Source: Magnetovibrio sp.
GTDB taxonomy: Bacteria; Pseudomonadota; Alphaproteobacteria; Rhodospirillales; Magnetovibrionaceae
Length of the DNA: 64,000 nucleotides
Direction of reading: 5' to 3'
NCBI RefSeq assembly: GCF_036568125.1
Contig: NZ_DATCTF010000012.1
Span: forward strand, 1 to 64,000
Made by a program: the position numbers and the translations under genes. This document shows, piece by piece, positions 1 to 8,873 of this stretch. Position 1 is the first letter of the stretch. Each line of letters begins with the position of its first letter. The notes under the pieces are model-generated. The model searched no databases. It was given only the letters and a program-made list of their open reading frames with translations, and was not told where the DNA came from.

Positions 1-1
1 G

Positions 2-540
2 CTGCAATACAACAACGGCACCTCATGGGTCGACGTGACGTTGAACCAGGAAATCACCAAGGCCGACATCGATGCCGGAAAACTGCGCTTCGTTCCGGCC
101 GCAAATGCCAGCGGCACCAACTACGACCATTTCGGGTTCAAGGTCTCCGACGGCACCTCCTACTCTTCTTCCGCCTACACCATGCAGGTGGACGTCACGG
201 CGGTGAACGATGCACCGACGGCGGCGGACAAAACTTTGACGACGGCGCTGAACACATCCGTCGTCGTCAAAGCCAGTGATTTTGGATACAGCGATACCGA
301 AGGCGACGCGATGACTAAGGTCAAAATCACGACCTTGGAAAGCAACGGTACGCTGCAATACAACAACGGCACCTCGTGGGTCGACGTGACGTTGAACCAG
401 GAAATCACCAAGGCTGACATTGATGCCGGAAAGCTGCGTTTCGTCCCGGCCAACAATCAGAGTGGCAACGGCTACGACAACTTTAAATTCCAGGTCCATG
501 ACGGCAGCACCTACTCGACCTCGGCAAACACCATCACGTT
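2..540 (+). repeat. tandem 351-bp coding repeat in the adhesin
   Basis: The stretch starting at base 2 recurs at base 353 with almost no change over about 100 bp (both encode LQYNNGTSWVDVTLNQEITK), giving a period of 351 bp or 117 residues. The second copy diverges after about 60 residues. More copies probably lie left of the window. Confidence 0.8.
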
Positions 541-1801
541 CAACGTGACACCAAACACTGCTCCGGACATCACGTCCAACGGCGGTGGATCAACGGCAAC
601 CATCACGGTTGAAGAAAACACCACCACTGTGACCACCGTGACCGCGACCGATGCGGATAGTGACACTTTGAGCTTCTCGATTACCGGCGGTGAGGACAGT
701 GGGAAATTTTCCATCGATCCGACCACCGGGTCACTGACGTTCAAATCTGCACCGGATTATGAAAACCCGACGGATGTGGGCGAAAACAACAGCTATGTGG
801 TTGAGGTGACCGTGTCCGACGGCCGGGGTGGGACAACCGTCCAGACCATTACGGTCAACGTCACCAATGTCGAAGAAACCGTTCATGTGCCGCGCCCCAC
901 GCCGCCGGCACCGACACCCACGCCACCGGCGCCGACACCGCCGGCACCGACCTCGCCACCGCCGACCATTGCGTCTCCGGTGGTGACGACGCCGATTACC
1001 CCGACGCCGACACAAACGCCAGAGCCGCCAACGGAGACGGTGATCGAAACAACGGCGACACAGTCGACCAACACGGTGATGTTCAGCGGCATCGGCACCA
1101 GTCAGCAAACGGTACAGGACATCGCGATTTCCGTGTCCAGTTCAGCGACCAGTATTGCGGCGGCTGCGTCCACCCAGGCGACCGCCCAAGCCACGGCCAC
1201 GCAAGCAACCAACCAGACCACAGCACAGGACAGCTTGGACACCGGTCAGGCTGGACAAGACAATGGAGCGGATGGTCCGGGGCGTAAAGTGTCTGCCATC
1301 CAAAGTTATGTCATCTCAGCCAAAGACAACAGTGGCGCAGGCAAGGTCACGGTTTCGGTTGAAGAAGGCTTACCCGCATGGATGAGAATCGAAACGGATG
1401 GGGCCACGGGGACGATGATCCTGAAGGGCGAGCGCCCCGATGACGATACCTCGACATACCAAGTCAAAATTAAAATGAAGCGCCTGGATGGCCAAGAAGT
1501 TGACGCCGTCATCTCCATCGAGCCTGTTGTTCTGGAAGGCGATGTATCGGGCGCAGGGCAACCGCAAGGCGCTAACCAAGGTGATACAGGGCAATCAGCG
1601 GAAGAAGGGGGACAGCCTGGTCCGCAAGCCTCTCTTGAGTGGATGCAGCAGTTGCTCGCCGCCTTGGATGGCGAACAAGACGGCCAAGGCGAGGAAACTC
1701 AAGTCGATGGGCCCATGTTAGCTCATGACGGTTTCTCTGATCAGCTGGCTGCGGGACGTCTGGCGAAAGACATTTGGCAAGAGCGTCTAATTCAGGCATA
1801 A
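2..1801 (+). CDS. C-terminal part of a giant repeat (cadherin/Ig-like) surface protein, 5' end outside window
   Basis: The frame is open at the left edge and ends at a TAA after 599 codons, so this is the C-terminal part of a much longer protein. It begins inside a 117-residue repeat (about residues 1-117, with a second partial copy after it). A cadherin-like domain follows (about 200-295; motifs VTATDADSD and DGRGGTT), then a Pro/Thr-rich linker (about 296-350), a Ser/Ala/Thr/Gln-rich stretch, and a domain resembling dystroglycan-type cadherin (LPAWMRIETDGATGTM). The tail is Gln/Gly/Glu-rich. Such architecture is typical of secreted adhesins. No glycine-rich RTX nonapeptides are seen. The outer-membrane and adaptor genes follow 49 bp downstream, so it is plausibly the exported substrate of that locus. 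That role is inferred. Confidence 0.75.
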   Translation: MQYNNGTSWVDVTLNQEITKADIDAGKLRFVPAANASGTNYDHFGFKVSDGTSYSSSAYTMQVDVTAVNDAPTAADKTLTTALNTSVVVKASDFGYSDTEGDAMTKVKITTLESNGTLQYNNGTSWVDVTLNQEITKADIDAGKLRFVPANNQSGNGYDNFKFQVHDGSTYSTSANTITFNVTPNTAPDITSNGGGSTATITVEENTTTVTTVTATDADSDTLSFSITGGEDSGKFSIDPTTGSLTFKSAPDYENPTDVGENNSYVVEVTVSDGRGGTTVQTITVNVTNVEETVHVPRPTPPAPTPTPPAPTPPAPTSPPPTIASPVVTTPITPTPTQTPEPPTETVIETTATQSTNTVMFSGIGTSQQTVQDIAISVSSSATSIAAAASTQATAQATATQATNQTTAQDSLDTGQAGQDNGADGPGRKVSAIQSYVISAKDNSGAGKVTVSVEEGLPAWMRIETDGATGTMILKGERPDDDTSTYQVKIKMKRLDGQEVDAVISIEPVVLEGDVSGAGQPQGANQGDTGQSAEEGGQPGPQASLEWMQQLLAALDGEQDGQGEETQVDGPMLAHDGFSDQLAAGRLAKDIWQERLIQA

Positions 1802-1850
1802 CCCAATAACCATAAAATATGATTTAAAGTGCGCTTTCCGGGAAGCTGAA

Positions 1851-3512
1851 ATGAAACATCGCTCGACCCTGTCTAGGTCGTTCACCACTGTGATTTTTAC
1901 ACTGTTTGTCACGGGCTGTGCCGTGGTGACAGAACCGTTGACCATTGGCGAACGGCAAAAGCTGATGATCGACACCATGAACGCGGTTCAGAAACAAGAA
2001 CTTGAGCCAGGCCAAGCCGTCACACTGCACGAGGCCATGGCCCGAGCCTTGATCTATAATTTTGAAACCCGCTTGGATGCGTTGGAAGAAGATATCACCA
2101 GGGATCGCATTTCATCTGGATACTGGGATTTTCTGCCCCAAGCCATCGCCTCTGCGTCGACCAGCCGGCGTTCCAACATGTCGGCTTCGAATAGTGTTTC
2201 CGTCGATAGTGGCAACGAATCCCTGACAACATCGAGTTCCACGGAAAACGCACACCAAACTGCAGACCTGCGGTTTACCTGGAATGTTCTCGATTTTGGG
2301 GTCAATTATTTCAACCTCAAACAAACTGCGAACCAGTCATTGATGGCCCAGGAGCGCCACAAACGCGTTGTGCGTGAGCTCCTCCAAGATGTCCGCAGTG
2401 CTTACTGGCGTGCGGTGGCATCGCAACGGTTGCTGGATCAAGTCACATCCATGTTGCTGCGTGTCAACGCGGCGATCGAAACCGCCAACCGGATTCAGGT
2501 CGACCGCTTGCAAGACCCACTTGATACGTTGAGCTACAAACGCGAACTGTACGACAAGTTGTTACAGTTGCGTACAATCCGCAAAGGCCTGCTTCAATCC
2601 AAAATGGAGTTGGCGAAGCTGATGAATATTGTGCCGTCAACGGATTACCGTTTGGAAGTGCCCGACGTAACTCCGCAACCGATCAAAGACATTGGCGCAA
2701 CGCCGGAACGCTTAAGCTTGATTGCGCTTCAGTCCCGTCCGGAAATCATCGAAGCGGGCTACAACCAACGCATCGCGGCTCTGGAAATCAAAAAATCCAT
2801 TGCCCGGATGTTCCCGGGGCTTGAGTTTTCATACTCGACCAACTTTGACAGCAACAAGTACCTCCTGCACCAAAACTGGAACGAAATGGGACTGAAGGTT
2901 TCGTGGAACCTTCTCAATTTTCTCAGGGGAACGGGTGAAGTTGAAATTGCGCAAAAACAGGAAACGGTCAGCCTGCTGCGCCGCCAAACCCTAGGTATGG
3001 CCGTAATGGCACAGGTCAACATTGCGTATCTGGATTACGACGAGGCCGTAACCACCTTTTCGACGACGAATGCGCTAGCGGATGTCAACGAGCAGATTGA
3101 AAAGCTTCAACGCAGTCAGTCCAATGCCCGAAACATGGGTGAGCTGCAATTGATCAAGCTGGAACTCGACAGCCTTGTGTCCAAGCTCCGCCGGGACGAA
3201 CAGTACGGCCAAGTGCAAAATGCTCTGGGACGTTTGATGTTTTCCAGCGGCGTAAACATCTACAACGACCTGCCCAATACGCGGGATGTCAAAACACTGG
3301 CCACGGCCATTGCGGAAACGGAAAACGCCTGGAGAAATAACGGGATGTTCAAGCGTCAGTATTTTGCTGACGGCGGTAGCGATAACGACGCAATGGCGGA
3401 ACAAGCCGCTCCTGTTCAGGCTGCCAACGACAACTCTGCGCCGGACCAGACACAAGAAACTGACGTCTTTTCCATGTTCATCGGTTTCGTTCGTGAAAAC
3501 CTGGACCTGTAA
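1851..3512 (+). CDS. TolC-family outer membrane efflux lipoprotein
   Basis: A 553-residue protein whose N-terminus is a lipoprotein signal (hydrophobic stretch ending in the lipobox VTGC, Cys24). The body has two long helical segments with the heptad-like, Ala/Leu/Gln-rich pattern of TolC/OEP-family channels, for example around residues 150-260 and 350-450. It would form the outer-membrane exit duct of a tripartite exporter. The Asn/Asp/Gln-rich tail (about residues 505-540) is unlike E. coli TolC. It lies 49 bp after the giant repeat protein and 30 bp before a periplasmic adaptor, so the genes are probably co-transcribed. The family is clear; the substrate is not. Confidence 0.8.
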   Translation: MKHRSTLSRSFTTVIFTLFVTGCAVVTEPLTIGERQKLMIDTMNAVQKQELEPGQAVTLHEAMARALIYNFETRLDALEEDITRDRISSGYWDFLPQAIASASTSRRSNMSASNSVSVDSGNESLTTSSSTENAHQTADLRFTWNVLDFGVNYFNLKQTANQSLMAQERHKRVVRELLQDVRSAYWRAVASQRLLDQVTSMLLRVNAAIETANRIQVDRLQDPLDTLSYKRELYDKLLQLRTIRKGLLQSKMELAKLMNIVPSTDYRLEVPDVTPQPIKDIGATPERLSLIALQSRPEIIEAGYNQRIAALEIKKSIARMFPGLEFSYSTNFDSNKYLLHQNWNEMGLKVSWNLLNFLRGTGEVEIAQKQETVSLLRRQTLGMAVMAQVNIAYLDYDEAVTTFSTTNALADVNEQIEKLQRSQSNARNMGELQLIKLELDSLVSKLRRDEQYGQVQNALGRLMFSSGVNIYNDLPNTRDVKTLATAIAETENAWRNNGMFKRQYFADGGSDNDAMAEQAAPVQAANDNSAPDQTQETDVFSMFIGFVRENLDL

Positions 3513-3542
3513 GTCTGAAGAGAACGGGAAAGGTGCATCGCA

Positions 3543-4295
3543 ATGATGCGGTTCGTGATCATCACGACATTGGCTTTTTGTTTGGCTGGCTCTCCAAGTC
3601 AGGCCCAGTCGGCTCGTTCGGACCTCTCCACCCATGCGATCCTGCAGGCCAAGGACGAAGTCGTTTTGTCTTCGAAAATGAGCGGGCGCCTCACTGACTT
3701 GCCTTTTGAAGAAGGGCAAAGCTTTGTGAAAGGCGACACGCTGGCGGGCTTTGCCTGTGATATTCTCGAAGCTGAGCAAAGTGTCGCCGCCGCAAGCGTC
3801 GAAGGTGCTGCGGCCGAACTGAAAAATGCCAAACGCCTGGATAAGCTTAAGGCTGCGGGTGCGTTGGATTTGGCTTTGGCACAAGCGGCCTTGGCAAAGG
3901 CACGGGCCCAGTTAGATGTGGCAAAAAGCCGGGCGCGATTGTGTTACATCATAGCGCCCTATGACGGTGTGGTGCTGTCTCAAGACGTGCGGCAGTTCGA
4001 AAGTGTCGACACCAAAACTCCGATCGTGCGGATTGGACGGGCTGGCGCCTTACGGGTGAAAATCATCGCCCCGGCTGCGTGGCTGTCCTGGATCACGGTC
4101 CAAGCGCCGTTCACTTTCGTGCCGAGCGGCAGCGGCAAACGCTACTCAGGATCAATTGATCGTGTTGGTGCAGCCGTCGATGCGGCAAGCCAGACGGTCA
4201 AAATTGAAGGCATTTTGACCGGAGAGACACCGGAACTGTTGCCGGGACAAAGTGGGGTGGCCTATTTCGCTTCATCCACAGGAGGGGGCCAATGA
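3543..4295 (+). CDS. HlyD/RND-type periplasmic adaptor, soluble secreted form
   Basis: A 250-residue protein with a cleavable signal peptide (hydrophobic residues 3-17, likely cut after SPSQAQ). The mature part has a lipoyl-like half motif (VVLSSKMSGRLTDLPFEEGQ), a short Ala/Lys-rich coiled coil (about 80-135), the second lipoyl half (APYDGVVL) and a beta-barrel region. This is the standard order for membrane fusion proteins of tripartite exporters. It is shorter than typical HlyD and lacks a retained inner-membrane anchor. The stop overlaps the next start by 4 bp (ATGA), indicating translational coupling. Its partner is presumably the TolC-like lipoprotein just upstream. Confidence 0.78.
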   Translation: MMRFVIITTLAFCLAGSPSQAQSARSDLSTHAILQAKDEVVLSSKMSGRLTDLPFEEGQSFVKGDTLAGFACDILEAEQSVAAASVEGAAAELKNAKRLDKLKAAGALDLALAQAALAKARAQLDVAKSRARLCYIIAPYDGVVLSQDVRQFESVDTKTPIVRIGRAGALRVKIIAPAAWLSWITVQAPFTFVPSGSGKRYSGSIDRVGAAVDAASQTVKIEGILTGETPELLPGQSGVAYFASSTGGGQ

Positions 4296-5635
4296 ATACC
4301 CCGCGTCCCAAAACGGAAAGCGTCGATAGCCGTTTGTTGCATTTGTCCGCGGCGTTGTTGGTCGAACGAGAAGTCCGCGCGTATCGTGACCCCAAAACTC
4401 TGGCTCACTATCTGGTCAATGAAACCGCACGGCTCCATCAGCACAGTTTGGCATTTTTGATCCGCCCGAAAGCCGGAGGATGGGCCGTTTTGGCGGCGAC
4501 CGACGTAAGTGCCGTGGAGAGCAACAGCGTTCTGGGTGATTGGTTGCGTGACGTTGCCGACAACCGCACCGGCGATACCATCGAAACGTTTCAGACCGCC
4601 GCCTTGAACCCACCTGAAGAGATCGCGGGAGGACTGCCTGCGCACGCCATGTGGATGGCGCTTAAACACCCAGATGGCGGCTTGGCTGGCGTGTTGCTGG
4701 TGATGCGTGCATCAGCGTTTGAAAACAAAGATTGCTTGATCGCCGAACCGATGGCCGAGTGCTATGGCCATGCACTCGTGGCATTGGATGACCGCCCTTG
4801 GCTGCGCCGCTTTCGCGGCGTCAATCGTCGCCGTTGGCTGATCGGCGGTGCAATTGGATTGCTTCTGGTTGGTGTGTGGCCGGTGCCGATGACCGCGCTG
4901 GCCCCCGTAGAAGTTGTGGCAAAAAAACCCACTCCCATTACAGCGCCGTTTGACGGCATCGTCTCAGAGGTCGAAGTCGAGCCCTATCAAAACGTCAAAG
5001 CCGAGCAAGTTCTGGTCCGCATGGATCAAACCGAACTGGCCATGCGGTACAATGTTGCCAAGCGTTCTCTGGCTGTGACCATTGCGGAGCTGGAGCGCTT
5101 CCGCCACGAGGCCTATCAAAATCTGGAAAGCAAGGCCAAGCTGGCCATTTGGGAACTTAAGGTGGAGTTGCGCCGCCAGGAACTGGACAACGCCAAGGAA
5201 AAGCTGAATCGCCACCGCATCACCGCACCTAGCGGCGGCGTGGTCCTATATGATCACCGCTTCAACTGGCGGGGCCAGCCCGTAAAGGCCGGACAGCGCA
5301 TGATGACCGTGGCGCAGCCGGACCGTCTGGAAGCCCAAATCGATCTGTCGGCAGCCGCTCTGATTCCCCTAACGACTGGCGATGACGCGACACTGTTCCT
5401 GGACATGGACCCGACCCATCCAATTGCCGCGCAATTGACAAGCATCGGCTATCAGGCTCAACCGACCGCAGCGGGGAACCTAGCTTATCGCTATCGGGCG
5501 GATTTCGTTGATGCCTTGAATGGAGATTTTTTGGGAGCCCGGGGCACGGCGCGATTGGAGGGAAGCAACATTCCTTTGGCTTATGCCGTGTTGCGCCGCC
5601 CCATTGCCGCCCTTCGGCAGTTTGTCGGCCTATAG
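4292..5635 (+). CDS. HlyD-family adaptor with a cytoplasmic GAF-like N-terminal domain
   Basis: 447 residues. Residues 1-170 are soluble, with no signal peptide, and resemble a GAF-type sensory fold; this is a pattern judgement. A single membrane helix follows (about 182-203), then a periplasmic HlyD module: lipoyl half (TAPFDGIVSEVEVEPYQNV), coiled coil (about 245-310), second lipoyl half (ITAPSGGVVLYD) and barrel. The topology suggests a cytoplasmic sensor tied directly to an export adaptor. It overlaps the preceding adaptor gene by 4 bp and ends 9 bp before the M50 fusion gene, so all are probably one operon. Confidence 0.75.
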   Translation: MNTPRPKTESVDSRLLHLSAALLVEREVRAYRDPKTLAHYLVNETARLHQHSLAFLIRPKAGGWAVLAATDVSAVESNSVLGDWLRDVADNRTGDTIETFQTAALNPPEEIAGGLPAHAMWMALKHPDGGLAGVLLVMRASAFENKDCLIAEPMAECYGHALVALDDRPWLRRFRGVNRRRWLIGGAIGLLLVGVWPVPMTALAPVEVVAKKPTPITAPFDGIVSEVEVEPYQNVKAEQVLVRMDQTELAMRYNVAKRSLAVTIAELERFRHEAYQNLESKAKLAIWELKVELRRQELDNAKEKLNRHRITAPSGGVVLYDHRFNWRGQPVKAGQRMMTVAQPDRLEAQIDLSAAALIPLTTGDDATLFLDMDPTHPIAAQLTSIGYQAQPTAAGNLAYRYRADFVDALNGDFLGARGTARLEGSNIPLAYAVLRRPIAALRQFVGL

Positions 5636-5644
5636 GGGGAAAAG

Positions 5645-7765
5645 ATGGCGACTGCACAGTCCACCATTGAAGCCTTGCCGCCACTACGTGAAGAATTGCG
5701 TTTGATGGGCCGTTCAAAAGATGTCGGCGGAGAAGCCGTATGGCTGATTTTCGATCCGTTGCGAAACCGCTATCTGGAACTGCGCCCACTGGCCTATGAG
5801 ATTTTGTCCCGCTGGAAGCTTGGCTCGGTTGAGGCTGTGTTGGACGCAATCCGGACCGAAACGCGCTACCATCTCACGCACCGGGAGTTGGGCGCGTTCA
5901 TCGCATACCTCAACCAAAACCAACTGCTGCGCCGGGTGTCTTCACCTGTCCGTTTGCCGCACCCTGGTTGGGCCGGAAAAATTCAAAAATCTTTATCTTC
6001 GATCGTCTTTTTTCGTATCCGCCTGGTCCGCCCCGATAAATTTCTCGGGGTGATGGCTGACGCATTGGACTTTGCCTTTAGCCGTTGGTTTTGGATGTTC
6101 GTGACACTGGCCGGGCTCAGCGGTCTAGCGTTGGTGACGCGGCAGTGGGATGAGTTTCTCACCACCTTTGCAGGATTTTTGGATCTGCAAGGGGTTGCGG
6201 TCTTGCTAGCTGCCATCGTCATTTCAAAGATCGTCCACGAACTGGGTCATGCCCTAACGGCCAAACGATATGGCTGTCGTGTGCCGGTGATGGGCTTGGC
6301 CTTCATTCTCGGTGCACCTTTGGCTTATACGGATGTCAGCGATACTTGGCGGCTGGAAAAAAACCGTGAACGGCTTTTTGTATCCTCGGCCGGCATCTTG
6401 GCCGAAACGGTATTGGCAGTTATTGCCACCTGGGGTTGGCTGATTTTGCCCGATAGCCCTGCACGCACGGCCTGTTTCGTTCTGGCGAGCACGGGGTGGA
6501 TCGGCACTTTGGTCATCAACCTCAACCCGTTTATGCGCTTCGATGGCTATTACATCCTGTCGGACGCATTGGGCATTCGAAATCTCCAAGGCCGTAGTTT
6601 CGCAATGGGGAAATGGGGACTGCGCCGCTTTGTTTTGGGATGGCCTGGGCCCGCGCCGGAAACAACGTCTCGACGGTTTCGCACATTCTTGATGGGATTC
6701 GCCTGGCTGACATGGACGGTCCGGGCCATCATCTTCGCAAGTCTTGCATTGCTGGCATATATCATGTTCGGCAAACCATTCGGCATCATCATGGGTGGGC
6801 TGGAAGTTTGGTTGTTGCTGGTTCAGCCTGTCGTCAAAGAAATTGGCATTTGGGTCAAAGGCCGCAAGGCTTGGCTGGGTCAAAAAAGGGCCCGGCGTAT
6901 GATGATGTTGCTGGGCATCCTTCTCGTTTTTGCTCTCGTTCCGCAAAGCTTCCGTTTGTCCATGCCCGGTGTTCTCGCGCCACAGCAGCGCTTGATCGTT
7001 CACGCTCCTCAAACGGCCATGTTGATCGACTACCCGACGCAAGAGCGTGCCGTGAAAAAGGGCGACACCATCTTCCGTCTTACGAGTCCCGAGCTGCAAC
7101 AAGACATTGGCCAGTCGAGACGTCGACTTGGCGTGATCAAGTTGGCGATAGAACAATCCGCCGTCAGTCAGGTAGCCGCCCGCCAACTCAGTATCTTTGA
7201 GGAGCAATTGTCCGAAGAGCAGGCACGCTTGGACGGTTTGCTCGTACAACAAACCAGATTGTCCGTGGCCGCGCCCTTCAGCGGTACAATCACGGATATC
7301 AATCCCGATTTGAGTTCCGGGCGGTGGATCAATCCAGACCAGCCCTTGTTTCTGTTGGTTGACTCTGACAGCGGAAAGCTGAACGCATATGTCGACGATC
7401 GAAACCGTGCGTTGATCGAGATCGGAAGCGCTGCGCGGTTTTATCCTGAGGCCAGTGACTATTCCGTTTTGGACGGCGTGATCGTTGATGTGCAATCCGT
7501 TCCGGTGGCGTTTCTGGATGAACCCTTGCTGGCCTCTCTGCACGGCGGCGATATTCCCGTGCGCGAAGATGCCGCCAAGCAATTGGCCCCGGAGCACGGT
7601 TTGTACCAAGTGACGGTCAAGCTCACAGACCGTTCTCAGTTTTCCGGTTCTGGCGTTAAGCACGTTATGCGCGGGCGGGTGTACGCAGACAGCAAGCCCT
7701 ATTCGCTGGCGGGGCATGCATTCAACCGGGTGAGATCCCTGTTTTCACGAGAAGCCGGGTATTGA
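5645..7765 (+). CDS. membrane M50 (site-2) protease fused to a HlyD-like module, with PqqD-like N-terminus
   Basis: 706 residues. Residues 1-95 look like a PqqD-type winged domain. A multi-helix membrane region (about 130-450) contains the zinc-protease motif HELGH at 198-202 and the partner motif NLNPFMRFDG with Asp300, both hallmarks of site-2 proteases. After a last helix (about 420-440) comes a periplasmic part with lipoyl-like halves (VHAPQTAMLIDYPTQERAV; VAAPFSGTITDI), a coiled coil (about 490-535) and a barrel-like end. The zinc ligands are intact, so catalysis is plausible. No ABC or RND motor is encoded in the visible locus, and this is the only polytopic membrane component. Its exact job is unknown. 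Confidence 0.78.
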   Translation: MATAQSTIEALPPLREELRLMGRSKDVGGEAVWLIFDPLRNRYLELRPLAYEILSRWKLGSVEAVLDAIRTETRYHLTHRELGAFIAYLNQNQLLRRVSSPVRLPHPGWAGKIQKSLSSIVFFRIRLVRPDKFLGVMADALDFAFSRWFWMFVTLAGLSGLALVTRQWDEFLTTFAGFLDLQGVAVLLAAIVISKIVHELGHALTAKRYGCRVPVMGLAFILGAPLAYTDVSDTWRLEKNRERLFVSSAGILAETVLAVIATWGWLILPDSPARTACFVLASTGWIGTLVINLNPFMRFDGYYILSDALGIRNLQGRSFAMGKWGLRRFVLGWPGPAPETTSRRFRTFLMGFAWLTWTVRAIIFASLALLAYIMFGKPFGIIMGGLEVWLLLVQPVVKEIGIWVKGRKAWLGQKRARRMMMLLGILLVFALVPQSFRLSMPGVLAPQQRLIVHAPQTAMLIDYPTQERAVKKGDTIFRLTSPELQQDIGQSRRRLGVIKLAIEQSAVSQVAARQLSIFEEQLSEEQARLDGLLVQQTRLSVAAPFSGTITDINPDLSSGRWINPDQPLFLLVDSDSGKLNAYVDDRNRALIEIGSAARFYPEASDYSVLDGVIVDVQSVPVAFLDEPLLASLHGGDIPVREDAAKQLAPEHGLYQVTVKLTDRSQFSGSGVKHVMRGRVYADSKPYSLAGHAFNRVRSLFSREAGY

Positions 7766-7806
7766 TTACACGGCTACACATTTGATTGACGAGATGAAAA
7801 AACACA

Positions 7807-7829
7807 GAAGCAGACCAAAAAGCTGCTTC
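7807..7829 (+). other. small intergenic hairpin before the TAXI gene
   Basis: A 7-bp inverted repeat, GAAGCAG / CTGCTTC, with a 9-nt loop sits in the 81-bp gap between the M50 fusion gene and the TAXI gene. There is no U-tract directly after it, so it is more likely an mRNA processing or attenuation element than a full terminator. Confidence 0.4.
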
Positions 7830-7846
7830 AAAGGCTAGGTAAAAAG

Positions 7847-8836
7847 ATGATGCGTTTGAAATCGAGTTTGAAATCTATGTTGTCCGGCGCCCTGACAGTG
7901 GCTTTGACCATCTTCGGCGCGAGCACTCAGGCTGATGCCGGACAGGGCGGTATCTCCGTCGGAACAGGCGGTGTGACGGGCGTTTACTACCCGGCAGGCA
8001 GTTCGATTTGCAAGCTGGTCAATGATGCGCGCGCTGAGCACGCTCTACGGTGCTTTACCGAAAGCACGGCCGGTTCGGTCTACAACATTCGCACCATTCG
8101 TGATGGTGGCCTGGATCTCGGGATTGCCCAGTCCGACTGGGTTTATCACGCATATCATGGGACTTCGAAATTCAAACAAGACGGCCCATTTGAAAATTTG
8201 CGCGTGGTTCTCACGCTCCACTCTGAGCCGTTTACACTTGTTGTCCGCCCGGGATTGGGAATTAAGGGCTTTGCCGATCTAAAGGGAAAGCGCGTGAACA
8301 TCGGGAACCCCGGTTCGGGACAACGTGGCACGATGGAGGTGGTTATGGCGGCCTTCGGCATGACCGCTGCGGACTTCTCCGAGACCACCGAATTGGACGC
8401 GGCGCACATGAGCCATGCCTTTTGCGACAATCAATTTGACGCCATGGTCTACACGGTCGGTCATCCAGCAGCCGCGATTTCGGAAGTTGCAAGCTCTTGC
8501 GATGCCGAACTGGTGAACGTCACCGGGCCCCAAATTGATAATTTGGTGAGCGAGAACCCCTATTATCGTCATGCCGTGATTCCCGGTGGTTTGTATGAGG
8601 GAACATCCGGTGATGTGGCGAGTTTTGGCGTTCAAGGCATACTGGTGACATCTGCGGATACACCTGACTACAAAGTCTATACCGTGGCGAAACAAGTCCT
8701 CGCACATATTGATGATTTTCGCAGACTGCACGACTCGTTCGCGATTCTAAAGCTAGAGAACATGATCCAGAGCCGTCTCGCCCCCACACACCCAGGAGCG
8801 TTAAAAGCTTTTCAAGAAATGGAGCTGACAAAGTAG
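7847..8836 (+). CDS. TAXI-family TRAP-type solute-binding protein
   Basis: 329 residues with a signal peptide (cleavage near STQADA). The mature N-terminus has the TAXI pattern (SVGTGGVTGVYYPAGSSIC), and typical later motifs follow (LHSEPFTLVV, GKRVNIGNPGSGQRGT). TAXI proteins deliver ligands, often small organic acids, to TRAP membrane subunits. No DctQ/DctM-like genes occur in the window, so either the partner lies elsewhere or the protein serves as a sensor. Two ATGs stand in tandem (7847 and 7850); the first is used here. It ends the export locus and is followed by a terminator. Confidence 0.87.
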   Translation: MMRLKSSLKSMLSGALTVALTIFGASTQADAGQGGISVGTGGVTGVYYPAGSSICKLVNDARAEHALRCFTESTAGSVYNIRTIRDGGLDLGIAQSDWVYHAYHGTSKFKQDGPFENLRVVLTLHSEPFTLVVRPGLGIKGFADLKGKRVNIGNPGSGQRGTMEVVMAAFGMTAADFSETTELDAAHMSHAFCDNQFDAMVYTVGHPAAAISEVASSCDAELVNVTGPQIDNLVSENPYYRHAVIPGGLYEGTSGDVASFGVQGILVTSADTPDYKVYTVAKQVLAHIDDFRRLHDSFAILKLENMIQSRLAPTHPGALKAFQEMELTK

Positions 8837-8844
8837 GGAAATCA

Positions 8845-8873
8845 AAAACACCGTCTCAAAGAGGCGGCGTTTT
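8845..8873 (+). terminator. Rho-independent terminator after the TAXI gene
   Basis: A stem of 13 positions (AAAACACCGTCTC / GAGGCGGCGTTTT, one mismatch and one wobble) with a 3-nt loop begins 8 bp after the stop codon. It closes the rightward locus. Confidence 0.65.

Noticed and set aside
2-1801. RTX/type I secretion signature in the giant repeat protein
   Set aside because: No glycine-rich nonapeptide repeats and no typical hydrophobic C-terminal type I signal are visible in the part present.
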